This document shows, one piece after another, positions 1 to 9,128 of a stretch of 64,000 nucleotides of DNA. The notes beneath the pieces were generated by a model, which saw only the letters and a program-made list of their open reading frames with translations, was not told the origin of the DNA and searched no databases. Each line of letters opens with the position of its first letter. Position 1 is the stretch's first letter. The stretch spans positions 361,514 through 425,513 of the forward strand of contig NZ_HG315685.1 in NCBI RefSeq assembly GCF_000455365.1. The letters run 5' to 3'. The DNA is from Halopiger djelfimassiliensis (GTDB taxonomy: Archaea > Halobacteriota > Halobacteria > Halobacteriales > Natrialbaceae). The position numbers and the translations under genes are program-made.

Positions 1-1176
1 AAGGTCGCTCGGCCTGATGAGCGTATACACGATCCACTCGAGATCGCCGTCGGCCGCGTCGACCCGCGTTTCGAAGGAACAGACGAACCGCTCCGTCGAA
101 CTCGCGTTGATGACGGCGTCGTTGACGATCGACGACGCCATGTCCGCGACGAACTGCGGGGCGCTCGCCTCGACCGGCGCGTCGAGGCGATCCTCGAGGC
201 CACCAACCAGCGCTCGGCCGAGTTCCGTTGCGACGGTCCCAGTCAGGGCCTCCGCGTCGGACGACGGGGCGCGTTCGAACGCCGGCGTGGACGGCTCCGG
301 GGTGAACGCGTTCGCTACCCGTTGCGTTGACGCCCGGTCGGTCAGTGCGAGGACGTACCCCTTCGGCGTCCCGGTCAACTCGATGACGACGCCCGCGTAC
401 TCGTCGTCGGGAACCGTCTCCGAGAGCCGCTCCGCGGGAACGATTTCGAACGCCGAGGTCGTCGGGTCGACGGTTCCCGCGGCCATGGTTCGCGCCCGAT
501 CGAGGAGCCTGTCGACGCCGGCATCGACGACATCCCGGAAGGGGGCGATCGGTTCGGTCTCCGGGTCGTCGGACCCGAGCAACGCCATCGTCGACGGCGC
601 ATCGAGGAACTGGTAGAGAGACGCAACTGGTTCCCCGTCGGTTCCGTCACGAGTCGCGATCGAACTGCGCTGTGTGACGACGTAGTCGGACGCCCCGTCG
701 CGACCGGCGGCGACGACCGACGGCGCGTCGTGTCGCCCGTCGGTAATCGGACTCGAGACGACGACCGGCGGCGACATCTCGACGGGGTCGGCCCGTTGCT
801 CCGCCCAGCCGTCGATATACCCGCTGACCATCACGCTACAGAGTTCCGTCACGGCGTCCTCGTGTTTCGCAGTGTAGCCGTCCGCCGACGGCAACGCCGG
901 CATGAAGGCCTCGGCCAACCGGCGTGCGTTCTCGCGGTCGAACACGAGCACGGCGTCGCCCGCGAGCGAACCCTCGAGCGAGATGCTGACCGTGACGGTG
1001 GCGTCGCTTTCGAACTCCTCGCGGAGTTCGGTCGCGGAGACGACGCCGAGCCGGGAGGCGTCGACGCCGGTTGCGATACCGGTCAAGCCGGTGAGTCGGT
1101 TGGTCGCGCTCGCCGCGCCGTCGACGGCCATCCGATCGAACGCTTCCAGTGTCTCGAGATCGACGTGGACGCCCAT
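1..1176 (-). CDS. cheC: CheC-family protein, two CheC domains, 3' end outside window
   Basis: The minus-strand frame is open from ATG at 1176 to the window edge (392 residues, no stop), so the C-terminus is missing. It starts 8 bases after the cheA stop and is the fourth gene of cheY-cheB-cheA-cheC. CheC proteins dephosphorylate CheY-P through a D/S-x3-E-x2-N-x21-P motif. Domain 1 shows D-x3-E-L-C-S with proline at the correct spacing, so Asn has become Ser. Domain 2 shows E-L-G-R, so Asn has become Arg. The rest of the fold is recognisable, including SGYIDGWAEQ. The protein may therefore bind CheY or CheD without normal phosphatase activity. CheD is expected downstream but lies outside the window. 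Confidence 0.88.
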   Translation of the reverse strand, partial: MGVHVDLETLEAFDRMAVDGAASATNRLTGLTGIATGVDASRLGVVSATELREEFESDATVTVSISLEGSLAGDAVLVFDRENARRLAEAFMPALPSADGYTAKHEDAVTELCSVMVSGYIDGWAEQRADPVEMSPPVVVSSPITDGRHDAPSVVAAGRDGASDYVVTQRSSIATRDGTDGEPVASLYQFLDAPSTMALLGSDDPETEPIAPFRDVVDAGVDRLLDRARTMAAGTVDPTTSAFEIVPAERLSETVPDDEYAGVVIELTGTPKGYVLALTDRASTQRVANAFTPEPSTPAFERAPSSDAEALTGTVATELGRALVGGLEDRLDAPVEASAPQFVADMASSIVNDAVINASSTERFVCSFETRVDAADGDLEWIVYTLIRPSDL

Positions 1177-1184
1177 GGATTCGC

Positions 1185-3137
1185 TCACAGTGTATCGACG
1201 TCGAGGATCATGACGACCTCCCCTTCGCCTAGCACCGAGGCACCGCTGATCCCGGGCGCACCGCTCAGGACGCCTTCGAAGGGTTTGATCACGACCTCTT
1301 CCTGACCGACGACGTCGGAACATCGGAGACAGACCTGTCTGACGCTGTCTTTGATCCGAACGACCATGTCGTCGGTGGTGTGCTCCGCGTCCGGTACGTC
1401 GAGCCGATCGCCAAGCGACAGAAGCGGATAGACGCGATTGTCGTGGGTGATCGTCGACTGTCCCTCGACCGATTCGACGGTGACATCTTCGAACTCGGAG
1501 ATTTCGTCGATGTTCTTGATCGGGACGCCGTAGGTCTCGTCCCCGACGGTGACAAACAGGACACGAACGATGGCGACGCTGACCGGCAGCATCAGCGTGA
1601 TGCTGGTCCCCTCGTCGGGTTCGCTCTCGACGTTGATCGAGCCGTCCACGCCGCGGACGACCTGATTGACGACGTCCATCCCGACGCCACGACCGCTTAC
1701 CTCGGTCACCTCGTCGGTGGTCGAAAAGCCGGGGTGGAAGATCAGGTCGTACACTTCCGAGTCGTCGAGGAGTTTGACCTCGTCCTCGCCCATGATCCCC
1801 TGTTCGACCGCTTTGTTCCGGATCTTTTCGACGTCGAGGCCGCCACCGTCGTCCTCGACGGTCACGGAGACGCGATCCCGGTCGCGTTCGCCGACGAGCC
1901 TGATCGTCCCTTCGCGGGGTTTGCCCTTCCGTTCGCGCTCCTCGGGCGATTCGATCCCGTGGTCGACGGCGTTGCGGATGAGATGCATCAGCGGATCGCT
2001 CAACTCGTTGAGGATCGACCGATCCATCTCGATGTCGACCCCCTCCATCTGGAAGTCGATCTCCTTGTCCTGCTCGCGGGCGAGGTCGCGGACGACCCGC
2101 GGGAAGTTGCCCACGATCTTCTTCAGCGGCACCAGCCGGATTTCGAGCACCGTATCCTGCAAGCTCGCGGTGATCTTGCCGTGTTCCTCGAGTTCGTCCT
2201 CCGCTTCGACCAGGCCGCTGCCCTCGATGATCTTGCGCAGCTTGATCCGGCTTGTCACCATCTCCTCGACCTGGTTGTACAGCTGATCGATCTGCTCGAC
2301 GTTGACGCGAATCGACTCGACTTCATTGCTGCTGTGGTTGAGACTCGAGTCGTCCCCGTCGTCCTCGTCGGCGGTCTCGCCCGTCTGCTCGGCGACGACG
2401 ACGTCGGTGATCCGCTCGACGGCGACCGCGTCGACGTATCGGTTCTCCTCGTAGAACGTCTCGATGTCGTCGCTGTCGACGTCGCCCGCCGTCGTCACGT
2501 AGGCGTCGAAACTCGCGTCGAACTCGCCGGACTCGATCGCCTCGCCTTCCGGAGCCGTCCGGACGAAGTCGTACTCGTCTTTCGTCGAATCGATGACGAA
2601 CATCGCGTCGACCTGCGGGGAACCGGTGTCCTCGAGCTCGAGGATAATGCGGTAGACGTCCTCCGCGTCCTCGAGTTCGATCGCGTCGGCCAGCGCTTCT
2701 GTCGGGACGTCACGGTTGTCGTCCGGCGTCTCCCCGTCGTCCGCCGAGTCGTCGGCCGCCGTTTCGTCGTCGATCGAGGCGCGGATCGCCGCGATCGTCG
2801 ACTCCGGATCCGTCTCGGTCTCGCCGGTCTCGGAGATCTCGTCGACCATCTGCTCGAGGAGGTCGACGCCGCTGAAGATGAGGTCCATCCGCTCGGGCGT
2901 GACCGCGAGTTCGCCGTCCCTGATACAGTCGAGGAGGTCCTCGATCGCGTGGGCCAGGTTGCTCGCGCTCGTATACCCCATCACGCCGAAGTTCCCCTTG
3001 AGGTTGTGTGCGACCCGGAAGACCGTCTCGATGGCGTCGGAGCTTTCCGGATCGTCCTCGAGGTCCAGCAAGGCGTTGTTGAGTTTCTGGATGTCCTCCT
3101 GACTCTCCTGTACGAACGTGCTCGTCGCGTCGCTCAT
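1185..3137 (-). CDS. cheA: Chemotaxis histidine kinase CheA
   Basis: CheA autophosphorylates on histidine under control of transducer-CheW arrays and passes phosphate to CheY and CheB. An N-terminal HPt domain contains VAHNLKGNFG, with the phospho-acceptor at His44. An acidic P2-like linker follows, then the P3 dimerisation helices, the HATPase domain (N box IRNAVDHGI near residue 387, DDGGGL near 427, GRGVGMDVV) and a C-terminal CheW-like P5 domain from about residue 515. I chose the ATG at 3137 because it overlaps the cheB stop as ATGA and has a GGGGGTGG stretch about 5-12 bases upstream. An ATG three codons further upstream (3146) is possible. The gene is translationally coupled to cheB. 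Confidence 0.97.
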   Translation of the reverse strand: MSDATSTFVQESQEDIQKLNNALLDLEDDPESSDAIETVFRVAHNLKGNFGVMGYTSASNLAHAIEDLLDCIRDGELAVTPERMDLIFSGVDLLEQMVDEISETGETETDPESTIAAIRASIDDETAADDSADDGETPDDNRDVPTEALADAIELEDAEDVYRIILELEDTGSPQVDAMFVIDSTKDEYDFVRTAPEGEAIESGEFDASFDAYVTTAGDVDSDDIETFYEENRYVDAVAVERITDVVVAEQTGETADEDDGDDSSLNHSSNEVESIRVNVEQIDQLYNQVEEMVTSRIKLRKIIEGSGLVEAEDELEEHGKITASLQDTVLEIRLVPLKKIVGNFPRVVRDLAREQDKEIDFQMEGVDIEMDRSILNELSDPLMHLIRNAVDHGIESPEERERKGKPREGTIRLVGERDRDRVSVTVEDDGGGLDVEKIRNKAVEQGIMGEDEVKLLDDSEVYDLIFHPGFSTTDEVTEVSGRGVGMDVVNQVVRGVDGSINVESEPDEGTSITLMLPVSVAIVRVLFVTVGDETYGVPIKNIDEISEFEDVTVESVEGQSTITHDNRVYPLLSLGDRLDVPDAEHTTDDMVVRIKDSVRQVCLRCSDVVGQEEVVIKPFEGVLSGAPGISGASVLGEGEVVMILDVDTL

Positions 3138-4183
3138 GACGACCACCCCCGGAAGGCGTTGGTGATTCCCTCGGCGATTCGGTCTTTCGGCAGGACCATG
3201 TCGACGTCGACCTGCTCGGCGGCCACCTTGGGCATGCCGTAGACGCGGGACGTCGCCTCGTCTTGAACGATCGCCTTGCCGCCGGCGGCCTTGATCGCCG
3301 CCAGCCCGTCAGCGCCGTCGGCACCCATCCCGGTCAGTACGACGCCGGCGAGGTTGCCGGTAACCGTCTCCGCCGCGGTCTCCATCGTCACGTCGATCGC
3401 CGGCCTGACGTTGTGTCGCTCGGGACCGTCGTCGTGGACGACGGTGAGTTGGCCCGTCGTGAAGTCGGTCACCTCGAGATGGTACCCGCCCTTCGCCAGG
3501 ACGCCCTCACCGGGGCCGACGGTATCGCCGTCGGCCGCTTCTCGAAAGTCGTACGCCGTTCGTTCGTCGAGACGTTTTGCGAAACGTTTCGTGTAATGAT
3601 CTGCCATGTGTTGAACCACCAGAATTCGCAACCCTGCTCGTTTGGGAAGTTCGGACAACACCCGCTCAACGACGCGCGGGCCGCCGGTCGATGCACCGAT
3701 AACGAGCGTGGGATCGCAGGGGAACTCCTCGCCGACGTCGATCGTCGACACCTGCTCGTGATCGGTCCGTTCCCGGTCCAGTCCGGTCACGTCCGCCGTC
3801 GCGACCGCACGGACCCGATCGACGATGGTATCCTTTTGCGTCCAGATGTCAACCGACTGGTCGCCGGACGGCTTCGCGATGAAGTCGACCGCGCCGGCCT
3901 CGAGCGCATCGAACGTCGCCTCCGCGTTTTTGGTCGTCTCCGAACTGATGACGAGCATCGGGATCGGATGCTCGTCCATGACCCGATCGATCACCTCGTG
4001 GCCGTTCAGACCCGGCATGTTGATGTCGATCGTCGCGACGTCGGGTTCACAGTCCTCGATGAGGCTGACGGCCTCGTAGCCGTTCTTCGCCCGTCCCACG
4101 ACGTCGATCCCACCGGCCTCGAGGATTTTCCCGAGCGTTTCTCGCATCACGGCGGAGTCGTCTGCGATGACTGCTCGGACCAT
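3134..4183 (-). CDS. cheB: Protein-glutamate methylesterase/deamidase CheB
   Basis: CheB removes methyl groups from (and deamidates) transducer glutamates for adaptation. Residues 1-120 are a receiver domain with acidic pocket DD at 8-9 and phospho-acceptor Asp53 in TIDINMPG. Residues of about 155-349 are the methylesterase domain, with GASTGGPR (Ser near 164), VVQHMADH (His near 191) and GMGADGADG (Asp near 286), a complete catalytic triad. The start is ATG 4183, which overlaps the cheY stop as TAATG; the open frame upstream of it is cheY read out of frame. The length of 349 residues is normal. It is the second gene of the cheYBAC operon. Confidence 0.97.
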   Translation of the reverse strand: MVRAVIADDSAVMRETLGKILEAGGIDVVGRAKNGYEAVSLIEDCEPDVATIDINMPGLNGHEVIDRVMDEHPIPMLVISSETTKNAEATFDALEAGAVDFIAKPSGDQSVDIWTQKDTIVDRVRAVATADVTGLDRERTDHEQVSTIDVGEEFPCDPTLVIGASTGGPRVVERVLSELPKRAGLRILVVQHMADHYTKRFAKRLDERTAYDFREAADGDTVGPGEGVLAKGGYHLEVTDFTTGQLTVVHDDGPERHNVRPAIDVTMETAAETVTGNLAGVVLTGMGADGADGLAAIKAAGGKAIVQDEATSRVYGMPKVAAEQVDVDMVLPKDRIAEGITNAFRGWSS

Positions 4184-4542
4184 TAGGGCACAACGTCGTT
4201 GATCGCTTGCTGGACCGTGCTGTTCTCGAACGGTTTCATAATGTAGCCGTCGGCACCGGCCTCGATAGCGGGCTTGATTCGGTCCTGTTGCGTGACGCTC
4301 GTACAGAAAATAATCTTGACGTCTGGATACATCTCTTTGATCGTGGCAGTTGCTTCGATCCCGTCGACCTCCGGCATGACGATATCCATCATGATTACGT
4401 CGACGTCGCGTTGTTCGGTTATCTCGATGGCTTCGCCGCCGTTTGCGGCCTCCGCGACGACGTGAAACTCGTCGGAGACCACCTCCCGAAGGACGTCGCG
4501 CATCACCTCGGAGTTGTCGACGATCAATACGTTCACTGCCAT
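4183..4542 (-). CDS. cheY: Response regulator CheY (operon copy)
   Basis: This is a 119-residue single-domain receiver that would carry the phosphoryl signal from CheA to the archaellum through CheF. The phospho-acceptor is Asp53 (MMDIVMP), the switch Thr lies in FCTS, and the conserved Lys is in IMKPF. The first acidic-pocket position reads VDN instead of VDD, so the second metal-binding Asp is Asn10. The other CheY in the window, at 10229, keeps both aspartates. The start at 4542 gives the standard N-terminus MAVNVLIVD and sits about 30 bases after a TATA-like TTTATG. It heads the cheY-cheB-cheA-cheC operon. Confidence 0.95.
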   Translation of the reverse strand: MAVNVLIVDNSEVMRDVLREVVSDEFHVVAEAANGGEAIEITEQRDVDVIMMDIVMPEVDGIEATATIKEMYPDVKIIFCTSVTQQDRIKPAIEAGADGYIMKPFENSTVQQAINDVVP

Positions 4543-4567
4543 GGGACTCGATTGTGAAGATCCCTGC

Positions 4568-4577
4568 ATAAAGAATT
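4568..4577 (-). promoter_or_regulatory. Probable TATA element of the cheYBAC operon
   Basis: On the minus strand a TTCTTTATGC stretch lies about 26-35 bases before the cheY ATG, which is the spacing expected for a haloarchaeal transcript with a short leader. The 143-base gap to parA is divergent. On the plus strand GAGTTATGTG near 4649-4658 could serve parA. Confidence 0.5.
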
Positions 4578-4685
4578 CGGCCAACCCCGTTTCTTGTTGT
4601 ACTGTTCGTTCCGCTTTCAAGGGTCTTGGGGCGGCCGATTTTGGCCGTGTGAGTTATGTGGGCAGAGTTGAAACGACCCAAGCGA

Positions 4686-5474
4686 ATGGCGGGATCCGCT
4701 CGGCTGTGTGTGACAAATCAGAAAGGGGGCGTCGGCAAGACGACCGTAGCGATCAACTTAGCCGGTGCGTTGAACGACCTCGGTCGAGACGTACTGTTCG
4801 TCGATCTCGATCCGCAGGGCAACGCGACCGAAGGGCTCGGCTTACTGGAAGCCTACGACGCCGAGCCGCCGGCGTTGCTCGATGCGCTCGTCGACCCGAC
4901 GGCCGTCCCACGTGATGAAATCATCTATTCCCACGCGGAGATGGACGTTATCACGAGCAACGTAGATATGAACGCGGCCGAGTCGGCGCTCATGCAGGAA
5001 TCGGACCCCGAAGCGCGCCTCGACGCGCTCCTCGAGCACGTCGAGACCGACTACGACGTCGTTGTGGTCGACTGTCCGCCCCACCTCGGTCTGCTTACGG
5101 ACAACGCGCTGTACGCGACCGAGAACCTCGTGATTCCGGCGCTTGCCGAACCGACCAGCAAACGCTCGCTCGAGTTGCTGTTCGATTACGTCGGCGCGCT
5201 CGAACTGGAACACGACGTCCAGATCGAACCGCGCGCGCTCGTCGCCAACCGCATCGAAAACACGCGGGCGGCGACCGACATGCTCGAGTGGTTCGAGGAC
5301 GCGTTGCCGGACGTACCGCTGTACCGGATCCGAAAGCGGGTGGCTCTCCAGCGTGCGTTCGCTGCGGGGACCTCGATCTTCGCCGCCGAGGAGGAGACCG
5401 ACATGCAGTCGGTCTTTACCTCGATGGCCGAAACGATCGACGAGCGACTCGATCCGACGGAGGTGCCGGCATGA
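4686..5474 (+). CDS. parA: ParA/MinD-family ATPase of the chemotaxis locus (ParC-like)
   Basis: This is a 262-residue ParA-type ATPase. The deviant Walker A KGGVGKTT with its signature lysine is at residues 13-20. The switch FVDLDPQGNAT lies near residue 38, and the Walker B-like VVVDCPPHLG near residue 124. Such ATPases position plasmids, septa or, as ParC and PpfA, bacterial chemosensory arrays. I used ATG 4686, which puts the Walker A at the usual distance from the N-terminus; an in-frame ATG at 4656 would add ten residues. The stop overlaps the next gene, a CheW-tailed protein, as ATGA. That coupling and the che context suggest array positioning rather than plasmid partition. No parB is adjacent. 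Confidence 0.9.
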   Translation: MAGSARLCVTNQKGGVGKTTVAINLAGALNDLGRDVLFVDLDPQGNATEGLGLLEAYDAEPPALLDALVDPTAVPRDEIIYSHAEMDVITSNVDMNAAESALMQESDPEARLDALLEHVETDYDVVVVDCPPHLGLLTDNALYATENLVIPALAEPTSKRSLELLFDYVGALELEHDVQIEPRALVANRIENTRAATDMLEWFEDALPDVPLYRIRKRVALQRAFAAGTSIFAAEEETDMQSVFTSMAETIDERLDPTEVPA

Positions 5475-6637
5475 CCGACGACAGAGCCCGCCGGATCAGA
5501 CGGATGCGAAACCGGGCTGCAAACGGGGGCGACGAGGACGGAGCGGAAGATGGGGCGGAATCGGGCGGCGACTCGACTGCGGACGACTCCGAACCCGAGG
5601 AGGGAACGCCGTCCGAGTCGACCGACGACCCCGACCACGACGAGCCGTCGACGGAGTCGGAAACAGCCCCCGACGAGGCGTCGGCCGACGAGACGGACGC
5701 GGACGGATCGGGGGATGGCGAGACGGTGTCGTACGACGAAGCCGAAACGGCCGCCGATGGATCGGCGGCCGAACAGCCGGATTCGGCGGCCGATCAGGAC
5801 GACGAAGCGCCCGAACCCTCGGCTGCTGATCCCGCTCCCCAACCCACTCGGTCGACCGAGCGTGGGTCTCAGGACGCCGACGCCACCGCGAGCGAGGCCG
5901 AACCGGACGCGAGCGTAGCCGCAAGCGGCGGTGCCGTTCCGGCAGCCGGGACCGACGAGGGACGGGTGACCCAGCAGGACATCGATCCGGCGCTCCGGGG
6001 CGCGATCGCCGATACGTCTGCGATGGCGGCCGCGATCGATGACGTCGGCGGGGAGCCGACGGTCGACACCACGGCCGTCATGCAGGATACGGACGGCTAC
6101 GGGAACGCGGCCGCGACGGTCGGCCGCGAGAACGCCGTGTTCGAACAGGGAGATACGCTGGTTCACTCGACTCACGACGGCGAAGATACCGTCCAGATGC
6201 TCGAGTTCTTCCTCAACGAGAACCGGTACGCCGTCGAGATCGATCGCATCAGTGCGATCGTCGAGATGAAAGACATCACGCGGTTCCCCCGCGGGCCGGA
6301 GGCCATCGACGGCGTCACCGACCTTCGCGGCGAGATTACCGGCATTCTCGATCCGACGATCATGCTCGACGTCGAGCGAAACGAGCTGTCGGACGATCAG
6401 TACATCGTCGTTCTCGAGCGGGACGACGACAAGCAGAAACTCGGGATTCGGGTGACGGACGTCTCGCAGGCGGTCACCTACCGCGAATCCCAGATCGACG
6501 AGACGGGGACCCTGATGGACGACGCGGGTGCCAGTCAGCACGAGTGTGTCAGGGGGATCATCAAAAAGACGACCGACGAGCAGACGACCCTCGTCGCCTG
6601 GCTGGACATCGACGAACTCATCGCGAACACGGAGTAG
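5471..6637 (+). CDS. cheW: CheW with arginine-rich N-terminus and long acidic linker (ParP-like architecture)
   Basis: The protein has 388 residues, over twice the length of a normal CheW. Residues 2-17 are arginine-rich ([11 protein letters not shown]). Residues of about 20-150 are low-complexity and dominated by Asp, Glu, Ser and Ala, so probably disordered. Residues of about 150-235 are a less biased segment, and 239-388 form a CheW domain ([33 protein letters not shown]). CheW couples transducers to CheA. The start overlaps parA as ATGA, implying coupled translation. ParA ATPases are commonly stimulated by short basic N-terminal peptides, so this N-terminus could be the ParA contact; that is inference. 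The CheW call is secure. Confidence 0.9.
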   Translation: MTDDRARRIRRMRNRAANGGDEDGAEDGAESGGDSTADDSEPEEGTPSESTDDPDHDEPSTESETAPDEASADETDADGSGDGETVSYDEAETAADGSAAEQPDSAADQDDEAPEPSAADPAPQPTRSTERGSQDADATASEAEPDASVAASGGAVPAAGTDEGRVTQQDIDPALRGAIADTSAMAAAIDDVGGEPTVDTTAVMQDTDGYGNAAATVGRENAVFEQGDTLVHSTHDGEDTVQMLEFFLNENRYAVEIDRISAIVEMKDITRFPRGPEAIDGVTDLRGEITGILDPTIMLDVERNELSDDQYIVVLERDDDKQKLGIRVTDVSQAVTYRESQIDETGTLMDDAGASQHECVRGIIKKTTDEQTTLVAWLDIDELIANTE

Positions 6638-6717
6638 GTGAGGGGTCGGCCCCGCCTGCGGGTTTCAGCGACGGACCGTCAGCGCCGGGTCCGTCCCCGG
6701 CAGCTAACGGATCTGCA

Positions 6718-6731
6718 AAAACACTTATTGG
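6718..6731 (+). promoter_or_regulatory. Probable promoter of the transducer gene
   Basis: AAAAACACTTATTGG, with a TATA-like CTTATT, lies about 24-30 bases before the transducer ATG at 6754. The same ACTTATTG string occurs before cheR near 9087, which suggests a shared promoter type for the Che genes. Confidence 0.5.
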
Positions 6732-6753
6732 GCTGACCGTCGCTTTCACGACT

Positions 6754-8373
6754 ATGTCTAGAACCGACGGTGGAGGGTTCACTATCGACACTGATTACCT
6801 CAGCGCTCTCGCAACGGCCGACGTCGATCGGGCCGACGTAAGCCGGGCGAAAGAACGCGTGTCGTTGCGCTCCGAGGACGAATCGCGTCTCGAATCCATG
6901 GCTGACGTGTTCGATTCCGTCAGCGGCGACCTCTCCGAGGCGTACGTCGACGACGTCCAGTCCCAGTCCGGCGTCGCGAACGCACTCGATCGAGCGGGCA
7001 CCGACGGCTCGCGCCTCGAGCAGGAACAACGGGAGTACCTGGAGACGATCGCCGGCGGTCGTTACGACGCCGGGTTCTTCGAGCAGCGCGTGACCGGCGA
7101 CGGCGTCGGGGCGTTGCTCGCGGCCGGCCCGGACGTGTATCTCGGTTCGTTCGGCGTCTACTACGAGGGCGTCCTGCGGGAGATCGCCGAAAACGTCAAG
7201 GCCGAGTACGGAGCCGACGAGGCCGATACCGACGCACAATCGGCGACCGACGACCGCACTGACGGCGGCGTGACCCTCTCGCCCTCCGCGGACGGGGCCG
7301 ATCCCACGGCGGCCGCCGTCGACGCCGTCGTCGACCGGACGCTTTCGTTCCTGCGGATGACGATGGTCGACCAGCAACTCGCTCTGGGGGCGTACGCGAA
7401 CGCCCAGCAGTCCCGACTCGAGGAGTGCGAAGCGCGGATCGAAGAACAGGACGCCCGGATCGAGGAGTACGAACGGAAACTCGACGAGCAACGGCGCGCC
7501 CGGACCGACATCGAGGACGCTCGACGGAACATCCGGAACACGCTCGAGCGGATCTCGACGTCGACCGACGAGGTCACCGAGAGCACGACGACGATCGACG
7601 AACTCGCGACCGAGCAGTCGGAGTCGATGGGCGAGATCGCAAGCGAAGTGTCGGGGCTGTCGGCGACCGTCGAGGAGATCGCGTCCAACGCGGAGGAGGT
7701 CAGCGCGACGAGCGAACGGGCCGAGGAGATCGCCTCGGAGACGACCGAGACCGCCGAGGAGGCCATCGACAAGATGGAACGCGTCGAGACGGCAGCGACC
7801 ACGGTCACCGAAGACGTCGCGGAGCTTCGACAGGGCGTCCAGCGCATCGACGAGATCGTCGAGGTGATCAACAACATCGCCGATCAGACGAACCTGCTTG
7901 CGCTGAACGCGTCGATCGAGGCAGCGACGGCCGGCGAGGCCGGCGACGGGTTCGCCGTCGTCGCCAACGAGGTCAAATCCCTCGCCGAGGAGTCCCAGGA
8001 GGAGGCGGCCAACATCGAACAACTGGTCGACCAGATCCAGGACGACACCCAAGAAACCGTCGAGAGCCTCGAGGAGGCAAACGAGGAGATCGCCGACGGC
8101 GTCGACCTCGTCGAAGAGACCGTCGAGAACCTGACCCAGATCACGGAGTCGGTCACGGAGGCCAGTACCGGGATTCAGGAGGTCGCAACGGCGACCGACG
8201 ATCAGGCCGCAAGCACCGAGGAGGTCGCCAGTATGACCGATACGGCGATGGAGAAATCACAGGCGGTCGCCGAGGAGATCGACACGATCGCCGGCGTGAC
8301 CGACCGGTTGAACGAACTGGTCGAGGAGATCGACACCGAAGTCCGCCGTCTCGAGACCGACGGCACCAACTGA
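6754..8373 (+). CDS. Cytoplasmic globin-coupled-type methyl-accepting transducer (HemAT-like, no proximal His)
   Basis: This 539-residue transducer has no transmembrane segment. Residues of about 1-215 resemble the protoglobin sensor of Hem[30 protein letters not shown] and [11 protein letters not shown] match the family layout. The heme-ligating histidine expected about ten residues before YLGS is glycine ([15 protein letters not shown]). A coiled coil starts near residue 225, and the signalling hairpin tip ([19 protein letters not shown], then [16 protein letters not shown]) lies near residues 370-415. The ligand is unknown if heme is absent. It lies between two cheW genes, so it probably signals to the local CheA. 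ATG 6754 follows a TATA-like element; the longer upstream frame is cheW read out of frame. Confidence 0.88.
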   Translation: MSRTDGGGFTIDTDYLSALATADVDRADVSRAKERVSLRSEDESRLESMADVFDSVSGDLSEAYVDDVQSQSGVANALDRAGTDGSRLEQEQREYLETIAGGRYDAGFFEQRVTGDGVGALLAAGPDVYLGSFGVYYEGVLREIAENVKAEYGADEADTDAQSATDDRTDGGVTLSPSADGADPTAAAVDAVVDRTLSFLRMTMVDQQLALGAYANAQQSRLEECEARIEEQDARIEEYERKLDEQRRARTDIEDARRNIRNTLERISTSTDEVTESTTTIDELATEQSESMGEIASEVSGLSATVEEIASNAEEVSATSERAEEIASETTETAEEAIDKMERVETAATTVTEDVAELRQGVQRIDEIVEVINNIADQTNLLALNASIEAATAGEAGDGFAVVANEVKSLAEESQEEAANIEQLVDQIQDDTQETVESLEEANEEIADGVDLVEETVENLTQITESVTEASTGIQEVATATDDQAASTEEVASMTDTAMEKSQAVAEEIDTIAGVTDRLNELVEEIDTEVRRLETDGTN

Positions 8374-8387
8374 GACACTGAGAACCC

Positions 8388-8834
8388 ATGGCAACGACAG
8401 AACACACTATCGACGCGGACGCAGCCGAAACCACCACGCACGTACTCGAGTTCGATCTCGGCGAGAACAGGTACTGCATCGACATCGGCTACGTCGCGGA
8501 GATCGTCAACACCGACGAACTGACCGCGATTCCGAACACGCCCCCTCACGTCGAGGGGGTCATGGATCTCCGGGGCGAAACGACGAAGATCGTCAACCTC
8601 CGGACGATCTTCGACGACGCCGCCGACGCCGAACTCGGCAGCCGGATCATCGTCTTCAAACGCAAACGTGGCTCCGACGAACGGATCGGCTGGCTCGCCG
8701 ACGAGGTCCGACAGGTCCGGCAACTCAACGTCGAAACCGTCGACACCTCGGTCGAAGGGAAAGGCATCGCCGGCGTCGTTCGACAGGAAGACGAGTTCGT
8801 CCTCTGGATCGATCCGACCGACGTTCGCGTCTGA
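8388..8834 (+). CDS. cheW: Chemotaxis adaptor CheW (short copy)
   Basis: This 148-residue single-domain CheW links transducers to CheA. The domain spans residues of about 18-145 (HVLEFDLGENRYCIDI, GVMDLRGETTKIVNLR, GVVRQEDEFVLWID). It starts 14 bases after the transducer stop, so it is probably cotranscribed with it. Unlike the CheW at 5471 it has no N-terminal extension, so it can serve as the plain coupling protein while the long one has a second job. Confidence 0.95.
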   Translation: MATTEHTIDADAAETTTHVLEFDLGENRYCIDIGYVAEIVNTDELTAIPNTPPHVEGVMDLRGETTKIVNLRTIFDDAADAELGSRIIVFKRKRGSDERIGWLADEVRQVRQLNVETVDTSVEGKGIAGVVRQEDEFVLWIDPTDVRV

Positions 8835-9128
8835 CCGACCGTCGCTGTTCACCCGTTCGACCGTCGCGCCGTTTTCCGATCACTGCCCGCAATACACTAT
8901 CTCCGGGTTCGGCTCCGGAGCGAACCTGAAGCCGCCGTCGGTGAGTCCGAGGGCGGGCGACACGACCACCGTGAGTACGCGAGGTGCGTGCGGTTCTCCT
9001 CCAGGCGGGGCCTCGGAGCGTCGCCGGACTGCACGCGAGCAAACCGAACGGAGACATCACAACGAACCGCCACGATTCGGGCCGTAAACTTATTGCGCTG
9101 CGGAATTTGAATCCTGTGTGAACGTACT

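Noticed and set aside
1380-3242. 620-residue plus-strand frame opposite cheA
   Set aside because: It is the antisense shadow of cheA: its composition follows the opposite strand and it has no start context or family motifs.
3134-4681. CheB frame extended to 4681
   Set aside because: The first 166 residues read cheY in the wrong frame; ATG 4183 fits the family and overlaps cheY as TAATG.
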